Source: an archaeon
GTDB lineage: Archaea > Thermoproteota > Nitrososphaeria > Nitrososphaerales > JACAEJ01
Reading direction: 5' to 3'
NCBI GenBank assembly: GCA_024256265.1
Contig: JACGUK010000053.1
Span: forward strand, 1-8,009
DNA: 8,009 nucleotides
Shown: one piece after another, positions 1-4,874 of the stretch
Numbering within the stretch: position 1 is the stretch's first letter
Layout of the letters: each line of letters begins with the position of its first letter
The notes under the pieces: model-generated
What the model was told of the DNA's origin: nothing
Databases searched by the model: none
Seen by the model: only the letters and a program-made list of their open reading frames with translations
Program-made: the position numbers and the translations under genes

Positions 1-422
1 AATCCTATCATGCAGCAGTCTATTACAAGACCTTCTGCCTCATTCGTATCCCCTCCCAGAATCTCTATGCCAAATTCTTCTTTTGCCTCTTTGAATCCTT
101 TTGCAAGCTCTCTAATTTCCCATTCCTCCATTCCTCTAGGAATGCCTAATGAGATCAGTGCAGCAGAAGGTATTACTCCTTTAGCGGCGAAATCGCTCAC
201 ACACATAACTATGCTCTTTCTTGAAACTTGCCATAAATTCATGCCCTTAGGAACGTCTGTCTTTTCAACAAGCATATCGCTCTTTATTACAACCTTTCCT
301 CTCTTTTTAGGAAGATAAGCTACATCGTCTCCTATCCTAGAGTATCTTGGCTTTGGTTGCCCTATCGTCTCGACGATTATTCTGATTATTTCAAATTCAT
401 CAAGAGCTTCTCTCAAGATCAT
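1..422 (-). CDS. thiL: Thiamine-monophosphate kinase ThiL, N-terminal part (runs off left edge)
   Basis: The first 140 residues are in the window; the rest lies beyond base 1. ThiL phosphorylates thiamine monophosphate to thiamine diphosphate with ATP and belongs to the AIR-synthase (PurM) fold. Visible motifs in family order are GDD at residues 31-33 (metal/ATP-binding acidic pair), KSDMLVE at 48-53 with D49, the SDFAAKG block at 76-82 (family SDxAAMG), and GGDT at 123-126 followed by LVIDCCMIG. The ATG at 422 lies inside the end of the upstream phosphomutase gene, so the two overlap by 23 bases and are probably one transcript. A GAGGG stretch touches that ATG with no spacer, but sits 6 bases before an in-frame TTG at 416, so TTG could be the true start. 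Family assignment is firm; the other AIR-synthase-like kinases are less likely given the GGDT and LVE motifs. Confidence 0.9.
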   Translation of the reverse strand, partial: MILREALDEFEIIRIIVETIGQPKPRYSRIGDDVAYLPKKRGKVVIKSDMLVEKTDVPKGMNLWQVSRKSIVMCVSDFAAKGVIPSAALISLGIPRGMEEWEIRELAKGFKEAKEEFGIEILGGDTNEAEGLVIDCCMIG

Positions 423-1740
423 CCCTCATCATTGAATTTATTCGCTTTAAGTAATTGTTCATGATCTCTTCGGCTCTATCCTTGGATTTGGCCTCAACGG
501 ATAATCTCAATACTTCCTCGGTCCTTGACGGTCTTATAAGAATCCAAGAATCTTCTTGCTTGAATTTTATGCCATCGGTAGTATCAACATTAGGTTGCTC
601 TTGAATCAGTATGGATAATAACCTTTTGGCATCATCTTTATTGCAAGGAACCTTCTTTCTTATCTGATGATAGTAGGGTAAATCCTTTATCAAACCGCTC
701 AACTGCCCCTCTTGCTTTATCATCTTTGATATCAATGCTGAGGCTAAGACTCCATCTCTGCATAAGACAAAATCTGCCAATATCAAGCCACCACTGCTTC
801 CTTCTCCTCCTAGTTTACATCCTCTCTTCATCATCTCCATAACCACATTTGCTTCTCCCACTTTTGCATAGAAGACCTTTCCACCTAGATCGTTAACCAT
901 CTCCTCTAACCCCATGGATGTGTCTACGCTTACCACAACATTTCTTAATCTCCTCTTCCTCATCAAATAATTCAAGCATAGCATGAGAGTGGAGTCTGCT
1001 GGTAATTTCCTTCCCTTCTCATCGACTATGGCAACTCTATCTACATCACAGTCAGAGGCAAACCCTACATCGAAACCATTTGCTACTATGCTCTCTGATA
1101 GACCTTTAAGTTCGTCTTCAATTGGGTCTATAATTCTTGAGAATATGCCAGGAGAATCGTTGAGCGTTGAAACTTTGCAACCTAGTTCTTTGAACAATTT
1201 TGGAGCGAATAGGCTTCCTACTCCTCCTCCAAGGTCTAATGATACCTTTAGCCTTGAGCAAGAATCTTTACCAATATAAGAAATCAACTCTTCTGGGTAA
1301 ATCGAATAGACCTCTAAATGGCTACCTATCTTTGAACTTAAGGGAGTTAAATTTGAGCTTAAAAGAGAGCTTAACTCCTCCTCAAAGATCCCCCTTCCTC
1401 CTTTAACTATGAACTTTAAACCATTCCATTCAGGAGGGTTATGGGATGCTGTTACCATCAAACCTCCTTCCAACCTCCTTCGAGCAACCTCTCTGAATAA
1501 AGCCGGAGTTGATAATATGCCAAAATCAAGAATATCACAATTTGCTTCTAAAAGCCCAGCCATTGCTGCATGTGAGACCATAACACTTGAATTTCTTATA
1601 TCTCTACCAATGGCGCATGAACCATTTCTTATAAAATTTCCAAATAATCTACCAATATTCGCTAATTCTACAGGATTTAGATCATAGCCTACTATCCCTC
1701 TAAAGCCAGATATTGACAAGATCGTCAATTTTAATCTCAT
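400..1740 (-). CDS. glmM: Phosphoglucosamine mutase / phosphomannomutase family protein (GlmM-like)
   Basis: A four-domain alpha-D-phosphohexomutase that moves phosphate between C6 and C1 of a hexose (glucosamine or mannose) for nucleotide-sugar synthesis in the cytoplasm. Counting from the upstream ATG at 1770, the family marks are SGFRGIVG at 21-28, the phosphoserine loop TASHNP at 107-112 (catalytic S109), the metal loop DCDVDR at 240-245 (family DGDADR), the sugar loop GGEGSSGG at 321-328, and the phosphate-binding RPSRTEE at 413-419 (the usual RPSGTEP has Gly and Pro here replaced by Arg and Glu). Length (446-456 residues) is normal. I prefer the ATG at 1740 (MRLKLTILSISGFRG) because family members start just before this strand and a TATA-like TTTATAT lies about 23 bases upstream, which suits a leaderless mRNA; the ATG at 1770 adds ten residues with no family counterpart. 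thiL follows with a 23-base overlap. Whether glucosamine or mannose is the substrate cannot be told here. Confidence 0.88.
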   Translation of the reverse strand: MRLKLTILSISGFRGIVGYDLNPVELANIGRLFGNFIRNGSCAIGRDIRNSSVMVSHAAMAGLLEANCDILDFGILSTPALFREVARRRLEGGLMVTASHNPPEWNGLKFIVKGGRGIFEEELSSLLSSNLTPLSSKIGSHLEVYSIYPEELISYIGKDSCSRLKVSLDLGGGVGSLFAPKLFKELGCKVSTLNDSPGIFSRIIDPIEDELKGLSESIVANGFDVGFASDCDVDRVAIVDEKGRKLPADSTLMLCLNYLMRKRRLRNVVVSVDTSMGLEEMVNDLGGKVFYAKVGEANVVMEMMKRGCKLGGEGSSGGLILADFVLCRDGVLASALISKMIKQEGQLSGLIKDLPYYHQIRKKVPCNKDDAKRLLSILIQEQPNVDTTDGIKFKQEDSWILIRPSRTEEVLRLSVEAKSKDRAEEIMNNYLKRINSMMRDDLERSS

Positions 1741-1756
1741 AAATCTTGGTCGATAA

Positions 1757-1767
1757 ACCATATAAAC
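1757..1767 (-). promoter_or_regulatory. TATA-like promoter of the phosphomutase-thiL pair
   Basis: On the minus strand, GGTTTATATGG is centred about 23 bases before the ATG at 1740. That is close to the archaeal TATA-to-start distance (about 25), so transcription would begin at or next to this ATG and exclude the ATG at 1770. This is a sequence-only inference. Confidence 0.45.
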
Positions 1768-1834
1768 CATATTGTAATAGTTCTGAATCCAAATTTGAAT
1801 CTGTAACTTAATTATTATTTCATGAGTGAAAGTC

Positions 1835-2719
1835 TTATAGAGACACCATATCAGTCGTGGTTGGTGCAGTCCTAGGATTCGTAGGTTCCATAGGTTTCTC
1901 TATGTGCCGCGCTAGTCTCTTTCTCCTCATTACAAATAGTATGATAGCTAAGATAGCTAAAGCGGCTATTAGTCCATAAAGGATTGGCTCGAGCCCATAA
2001 GTAACAGGCGCAGACTTCGAAGCTATCACATAATTCGCAAAAGTCGAAGGACTATAATAAGGAGGGCAAACTCCAGGTAGAGCGCACCACCAAGAGTTGT
2101 CCACACCTGGCCAAAGTGAAAACCCAACTGTTTGTCCTTCTGAGAGGCTGAAGTCGTGTGCATCGTCAGCGGAATCTAATGGATGGTTGAGTTCAAATTG
2201 GTTCAAGGTTCCTTGACGGCTTCCTGCTGCCTGCCCATCGATTGTTCCTGTGTCCCAATAACTTCCTCCGTGAGTTTCGTCATAGTAGTGGTAGTACGCA
2301 TCAACGAACACAGATGCACCTTGGGCAGATACAATATCGTCTCCCTCCTCCATACTTGTTTCAGCTCCATGGTCATTGTCGAAGTAGACTTCGAAACCGT
2401 CTTCTGAAGTAAAGTCGTCATCTCCATTGATGGAAACGGCTATGTATAGGTTTACGCCATCGTTCATCATGTATAGTGTACCAGTGATCGTTTGATCATC
2501 CAAATTGAAGGGTCCGAATGTTGTGGTGGCTGCGGCTACCCATTCACTAGCCTGTATCTTCCCATCTATAGTCGGCGGCGCCGCTGAATAACCTCCCGAG
2601 AGGGTTATTCCACTACCAGATTCAGCATGTGGCAATACCAGTGCATATGCTGATATTATTAACAAGTAGGTCAAGAACGCTGAAAGAAGTTTACTTCCCC
2701 TTTCTTGCGCTAAACTCAT
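1835..2719 (-). CDS. Secreted, membrane-anchored protein with a CBM9/DOMON-like beta-sandwich domain
   Basis: A 294-residue surface protein. Residues 1-10 are polar, 11-30 form a hydrophobic signal segment with likely cleavage near 31-35, and no lipobox cysteine is present. Residues 49-115 contain PPTIDGKIQASEW, NLYIAVSING and DGFEVYFDND, the pattern of CBM9/DOMON-type beta-sandwiches (IDG..xxEW, then LYxxV and D..EVYFD). The region to 235 is acidic and aromatic, with two cysteines (C212, C218) that could form a disulfide. Residues 244-264 are one membrane helix followed by RRKRLAR at 265-271, so the domain faces outside and a 25-residue tail lies in the cytoplasm. This suggests sugar or ligand binding at the cell surface, but no catalytic motif is seen. 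Sample stretches are GC-rich for this window (34 of 60 at 2521-2580, 31 of 60 at 2221-2280, against 21 of 60 at 6361-6420), so recent acquisition or different codon selection is possible. Domain call moderate, topology firm. Confidence 0.82.
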   Translation of the reverse strand: MSLAQERGSKLLSAFLTYLLIISAYALVLPHAESGSGITLSGGYSAAPPTIDGKIQASEWVAAATTTFGPFNLDDQTITGTLYMMNDGVNLYIAVSINGDDDFTSEDGFEVYFDNDHGAETSMEEGDDIVSAQGASVFVDAYYHYYDETHGGSYWDTGTIDGQAAGSRQGTLNQFELNHPLDSADDAHDFSLSEGQTVGFSLWPGVDNSWWCALPGVCPPYYSPSTFANYVIASKSAPVTYGLEPILYGLIAALAILAIILFVMRRKRLARHIEKPMEPTNPRTAPTTTDMVSL

Positions 2720-2750
2720 TTCTTAAACCTAACGTGTTAAATGTTTTAGT

Positions 2751-2758
2751 CTTATAAC
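2751..2758 (-). promoter_or_regulatory. TATA-like box of the surface-protein gene
   Basis: Minus-strand GTTATAAG lies 32-39 bases before the ATG at 2719. With the usual 25-base TATA-to-start spacing the mRNA would have a leader of about 9 bases. No Shine-Dalgarno sequence is visible ahead of the ATG. Confidence 0.35.
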
Positions 2759-2810
2759 TGTTTTCGTGACCCAGACAGCTTAGATGAATTATAAATTTGA
2801 GCCCAGAATG

Positions 2811-2818
2811 ATTATAAA
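2811..2818 (+). promoter_or_regulatory. TATA box of tRNA-Thr
   Basis: ATTATAAA is centred 28 bases before the first base of the tRNA at 2843, the standard position of an archaeal tRNA TATA element. Confidence 0.5.
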
Positions 2819-2842
2819 CCATATTGCGATGATTTAAATTGA

Positions 2843-2928
2843 GCCCCGATAGCATAGTCGGTCTAATGCATCCGCCTCGTATAGACCAAGAAAGCGGAAG
2901 ATCGGGGGTTCGAATCCCCCTCGGGGCT
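2843..2928 (+). tRNA. tRNA-Thr(CGT), with an 11-nt intron
   Basis: A full cloverleaf can be drawn: acceptor GCCCCGA/TCGGGGC (2843-2849 with 2921-2927), D stem GCAT/ATGC (2852-2855 with 2866-2869), anticodon stem TCCGC/GCGGA (2871-2875 with 2894-2898), variable AGATC, and T arm GGGGG-TTCGAAT-CCCCC (2904-2920). The anticodon CGT sits at 2878-2880 after the invariant T at 2877 and decodes ACG. G1-C72, C2-G71 and the discriminator U73 (2928) agree with archaeal threonine identity. The loop between the anticodon-stem strands is 18 bases instead of 7, so an 11-base intron must be removed, leaving a 75-base tRNA. CCA is not encoded; TTT follows the discriminator and may help termination. The ribbon-helix-helix gene begins 50 bases downstream. 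Confidence 0.93.
2882..2892 (+). other. 11-nt intron of tRNA-Thr at position 37/38
   Basis: The intron TAGACCAAGAA follows tRNA position 37 (A2881) and precedes position 38 (A2893), the canonical archaeal site. Bases 2876-2879 (CTCG) can pair with 2887-2890 (CAAG) as a central helix with one C-A mismatch, leaving 3-base bulges TAT (2880-2882) and AAA (2891-2893) and a four-base loop. Cutting after the second base of each bulge gives exactly these ends. It is a relaxed BHB substrate with essentially no internal stem. Confidence 0.75.
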
Positions 2929-2944
2929 TTTAAAGATACCCATA

Positions 2945-2955
2945 ACTTATATATG
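2945..2955 (+). promoter_or_regulatory. TATA box of the ribbon-helix-helix gene
   Basis: ACTTATATATG is centred about 28 bases before the ATG at 2979, predicting a leaderless transcript. A second AT-rich run, TTTATAATAA at 2961-2970, is too close to the ATG to be the TATA element. Confidence 0.5.
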
Positions 2956-2978
2956 TGTGATTTATAATAAAAAATCGT

Positions 2979-3350
2979 ATGGCTAAAAAATTCGTCTCTA
3001 TAAGCCTCCCAAAAGACCTTGTAGATAAGGTAGACTTAATCATAAAGGCTGGCATGCTCGGATATGATAGCAGGCCAGAATTCATCAAAGAGGCTGTAAG
3101 AAAAAGGTTATCGGAGCTAGGATATGAAACTGGTCAAGCAGTTCATCCATTTAGAGTTTGGGATGTAACTGTAGACCGAGTGACGATATATGATGAAACC
3201 TTGGGAAGATGGATTAACATTCATATTAAAGAAGGTAGGCTTACATGCGAGTTGGATAGGTCTGAAGACTGTATTCATGTGAAATTTGCTACTGAGATTC
3301 CTCAGGTTATGGATATATTCAGAAGGATGGATTGGAAGCTTCGTAGATGA
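2979..3350 (+). CDS. Ribbon-helix-helix (CopG/Arc-type) DNA-binding protein with a C-terminal domain
   Basis: A 123-residue likely transcription regulator. Residues 4-10 (KFVSISL) form the ribbon strand that would enter the DNA major groove as a dimer, PKDLVDKVDLIIKAG (11-25) is helix A, and SRPEFIKEAVRKRLSEL (31-47) is helix B. This is the classic order of ribbon-helix-helix proteins. Residues 55-123 form an extra domain rich in predicted strands, with C90 and C98 eight residues apart and a basic end (RRMDWKLRR). It is shorter than NikR and I do not see NikR's nickel-binding ACT-type pattern, so a metal effector is not supported. The gene stands alone between two tRNA genes with its own TATA box, so its targets cannot be inferred from neighbours; autoregulation is common in the family. 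DNA-binding fold firm, effector unknown. Confidence 0.87.
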   Translation: MAKKFVSISLPKDLVDKVDLIIKAGMLGYDSRPEFIKEAVRKRLSELGYETGQAVHPFRVWDVTVDRVTIYDETLGRWINIHIKEGRLTCELDRSEDCIHVKFATEIPQVMDIFRRMDWKLRR

Positions 3351-3365
3351 TAATTTTATCAAGCG

Positions 3366-3380
3366 TTTTAAGCTTAAAAG
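3366..3380 (+). promoter_or_regulatory. Palindromic TATA-like element upstream of tRNA-Leu
   Basis: TTTTAAGCTTAAAA (3366-3379) is a perfect 14-base palindrome. Its CTTAAAAG half (3373-3380) is centred about 28 bases before the tRNA at 3405, which fits a TATA box. It lies only 16 bases after the stop codon of the ribbon-helix-helix gene, so it may also end that transcript or bind a dimeric regulator. Confidence 0.4.
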
Positions 3381-3441
3381 CTAGCCAAATTTATTAAAAA
3401 CAGGGCGGGGGTTGCCAAGCCAGGTCAAAGGCGCAGGCCTG

Positions 3442-3458
3442 TAATATAAATTGGCTAG
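3442..3458 (+). other. 17-nt intron splitting the tRNA-Leu anticodon (position 34/35)
   Basis: A complete BHB can be drawn. The outer helix GGCGC/GCGCC (3430-3434 with 3461-3465) is followed by an A-G mismatch, then central helix GGCC/GGCT (3436-3439 with 3453-3456, one G-T wobble). The 3-base bulges are TGT (3440-3442) and AGA (3457-3459), and the inner helix is AAT/ATT (3443-3445 with 3450-3452) with loop ATAA. Cutting after the second base of each bulge removes 3442-3458 and joins G34 to A35. The site is noncanonical. Confidence 0.8.
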
Positions 3459-3475
3459 AGGCGCCTGTCCCGAAG

Positions 3476-3488
3476 ATAAATATCGGAA
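3476..3488 (+). other. 13-nt intron in the variable arm of tRNA-Leu
   Basis: Central helix CCGA/TCGG (3470-3473 with 3483-3486) is flanked by bulges AGA (3474-3476) and AAG (3487-3489), with a six-base loop TAAATA. Cutting after the second base of each bulge removes 3476-3488 and restores a 14-base variable arm with a CCC/GGG stem. The outer helix is short, so exact ends are less certain than for the first intron; a one-base shift also gives a workable arm. The alternative is an unspliced, unusually long variable arm. Confidence 0.65.
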
Positions 3489-3656
3489 GGGTTCGTGGGT
3501 TCGAATCCCACCCCCCGCACCAACTCCATAAATTAGTCAAAAAGGAAATTGTGTGGATTTTCTAGAATAGCATTACTTCAGACCTAATAAGGATCGATAA
3601 ACCATTTCTCAAAGCTACAGAAAAACTTTCGTAATTCAAACGCGACCTTGTACAAA

Positions 3657-4220
3657 TTAAAGCAGGCTTCTCTTTACTCTCCTTCGACTAGCTACTCTTA
3701 TAATCTCATTACGCCTTCTTAAAGCTAAAACTATATCATCTATTATATGCAAAATTTCTTTACGCTCATCAACATTAGCAGATCTCTTCAATGACATTCT
3801 CTCAATAACTTCATAAAGCAAAGTAACTGTGCTCAATAAATCTGTGTCCACATCTATCAAATTGTTCAATCTATTCACATCTACCATCCCTCCTGATCTG
3901 ACCATGGTACCATATCCCTTGTCCTCTATGAGCTTAAATTCGTTAAAAAGATCCAGAAGTTTTATGTAAATTTTGTTAAACTTCTCCTTTATGGTTTCAC
4001 TTTGAGCCTCTTTTGCAAGGTTGTCTATGATTTGAAGAGTGGATGCTGTCTTTGTTGTCAAGCGACGACTAACAAGTTTGTCTACTTCTCTCATTTTATT
4101 TAATGTTGAGCGACCTGTGTTTATTGCTCTTTGAAGCCTTGAAGCAAGCATTCTTGCTTCTCTTATCTGCTCCTCAGCCTTACCAGCTGATTTACCATCT
4201 TCGTTAAACCTGTTTGTCAT
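3657..4220 (-). CDS. Uncharacterised helical, coiled-coil-like archaeal protein
   Basis: I do not recognise this 187-residue protein. It has no signal peptide, membrane segment or cysteine, and is almost entirely predicted helix. Residues 13-60 carry heptad-like hydrophobic spacing (AEEQIREARMLASRLQRAI and onward), 61-100 are a second amphipathic stretch, a glycine-containing break lies at 102-112 (GYGTMVRSGGM), and two further helices follow to 170. The end is strongly basic (the last 20 residues hold eight arginines and a lysine), as in nucleic-acid- or membrane-contacting tails. The helical hairpin layout loosely recalls ESCRT-III/Snf7-type archaeal proteins, but I see no diagnostic motif and do not claim it. 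The ATG at 4220 is favoured because a TTTAAA element lies about 29 bases upstream. It sits 48 bases after the Dcd-like gene, apparently with its own promoter. Confidence 0.75.
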   Translation of the reverse strand: MTNRFNEDGKSAGKAEEQIREARMLASRLQRAINTGRSTLNKMREVDKLVSRRLTTKTASTLQIIDNLAKEAQSETIKEKFNKIYIKLLDLFNEFKLIEDKGYGTMVRSGGMVDVNRLNNLIDVDTDLLSTVTLLYEVIERMSLKRSANVDERKEILHIIDDIVLALRRRNEIIRVASRRRVKRSLL

Positions 4221-4244
4221 CCCTATTCAAGATATGAATTCATT

Positions 4245-4252
4245 CTTTAAAA
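4245..4252 (-). promoter_or_regulatory. TATA-like box of the helical-protein gene
   Basis: Minus-strand TTTTAAAG is centred about 28 bases before the ATG at 4220, in the 48-base gap after the Dcd-like gene, predicting a leaderless or nearly leaderless mRNA. Confidence 0.45.
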
Positions 4253-4268
4253 TCGTTTTCCTAATGGA

Positions 4269-4790
4269 TTAAGCTCTTTCTAGCCTATTTTCAGCAAGGC
4301 TCTTCAAATTGGTGTAAAGGTCTTTAAAATCGTTGGACAATAGATTCATGTATAGCCTTACTTCTTCATCGTTCATATATTGAAACATATAAGCTCCTGT
4401 ATAGGGACTAGGATCGCCCATCCTTGTCATAAATTCTATGTGCATTAATGGATCACCTCTTTTGATGGTTATAGGTTTCCTATCATTGCTAAGGTTAACA
4501 AGTTCAAGAGCAAGCCTCCCAACGAACCCGCTATGAACCTTTGCTGCATTTAGAAAAGATAGACCCATTCTACCATACTTACTCTTGGCAGTTAAATGGG
4601 CAACATATTCAGGTGGTGTGAATACAATTTCATAAGAGATGAGATTCTTATGCTCAAGATAGTTCAATGTAGTCTCCTCCTTGACTGTTAAGACGTAGCC
4701 ATCCCCATCTACTAACTCAAGATCGAAGGGGTATATGCACTTATGCCTCTCAATCAGCTTCACAAGCTCACTTTTGCCCAAGATGCACAT
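4269..4790 (-). CDS. Divergent dCTP deaminase/dUTPase-superfamily protein
   Basis: A trimeric dUTPase-fold protein by motif. Numbered from the upstream ATG at 4814: KSKYGRMG at 77-84 (family RSSxxRxG), VHSGFVGRLALELVN at 93-107 (family IDPGFxGxLTLELxN) with E104 in the place of the Dcd catalytic glutamate, and PYTGAYMFQ at 137-145 (family PYxGKYxxQ). True members make dUMP or dUTP from dCTP or hydrolyse dUTP, keeping uracil out of DNA. Three changes are notable: the second serine of RSS is lysine (K79), the aspartate of IDxGF is histidine (H94), and the lysine of GKY is alanine (A141). Catalysis is therefore uncertain. The usual N-terminal SLDLRLG is replaced by DGDGYVLTV (36-44). I favour the internal ATG at 4790, since MCILGKSELVKLI matches the family start (MILSDxxI) and a TATA-like TTTATGCA lies about 24 bases upstream; the ATG at 4814 would add eight residues. 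Confidence 0.75.
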   Translation of the reverse strand: MCILGKSELVKLIERHKCIYPFDLELVDGDGYVLTVKEETTLNYLEHKNLISYEIVFTPPEYVAHLTAKSKYGRMGLSFLNAAKVHSGFVGRLALELVNLSNDRKPITIKRGDPLMHIEFMTRMGDPSPYTGAYMFQYMNDEEVRLYMNLLSNDFKDLYTNLKSLAENRLERA

Positions 4791-4874
4791 TTTTAGCACA
4801 GCAACCCTATGCATAAAGTTGGTGTTAAACTATTCTATCAAAAACTTTTAATGCTAATAATCTAAAATCTTAAA

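Larger units (their letters stand above)
3405..3522 (+). tRNA. tRNA-Leu(GAG), interrupted by two introns, CCA encoded
   Basis: Acceptor GCGGGGG/CCCCCGC (3405-3411 with 3512-3518), D stem GCC/GGC (3414-3416 with 3430-3432), anticodon stem CAGGC/GCCTG (3434-3438 with 3463-3467), T arm GTGGG-TTCGAAT-CCCAC (3495-3511), discriminator A3519 and encoded CCA (3520-3522). The acceptor, D-arm and T-arm sequence and the long variable arm are those of archaeal class II leucine tRNAs. Read without splicing, the loop would give GTA (Tyr), which does not fit the body. Removing 17 bases at 3442-3458 by the BHB rule leaves loop CTGAGGC with anticodon GAG, decoding CTC. The variable region is 27 bases; removing 13 bases at 3476-3488 leaves TCCCGAAGGGGTTC, a normal Leu arm. 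The mature tRNA would be 88 bases with CCA. Automated scanners may mis-call its anticodon or miss one intron. Confidence 0.9.

Noticed and set aside
10..318. A 102-codon open frame on the plus strand.
   Set aside because: It is the antisense shadow of thiL; the minus strand carries the GDD, SDFAAKG and GGDT motifs.
2183..2427. Two 74-codon open frames, one on each strand, inside the surface-protein gene.
   Set aside because: Both lie entirely within a well-supported gene with signal peptide and anchor, and show low-complexity shadow translations.
1761..2826. An exact 14-base repeat, TATAAACCATATTG, at 1761-1774 and 2813-2826.
   Set aside because: Both copies are AT-rich promoter-type sequence, used on opposite strands, with no shared flanks. 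At this length and composition in 8 kb, coincidence is likely.
2793..2847. AATTTGAGCCCA at 2793-2804 resembles the tRNA-Thr 5' end (AAATTGAGCCCC at 2836-2847), suggesting a partial tRNA duplication or attachment site.
   Set aside because: The likeness covers only about a dozen bases, includes mismatches and does not extend into the tRNA body; no integrase or 3'-end repeat is visible.
3117..3362. An 81-codon minus-strand frame across the ribbon-helix-helix gene.
   Set aside because: It is antisense to a convincing DNA-binding protein gene and has no promoter or family resemblance.
3439..3447. Reading the second tRNA as tRNA-Tyr(GTA) with a canonical 37/38 intron.
   Set aside because: The acceptor, D arm, T arm and long variable arm are those of leucine tRNA, and the BHB fold predicts a different splice site giving GAG.
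3523..3656. The 134-base gap after tRNA-Leu was examined for a small gene, RNA or terminator.
   Set aside because: No start with a plausible frame, no stable hairpin and no long T-run was found.
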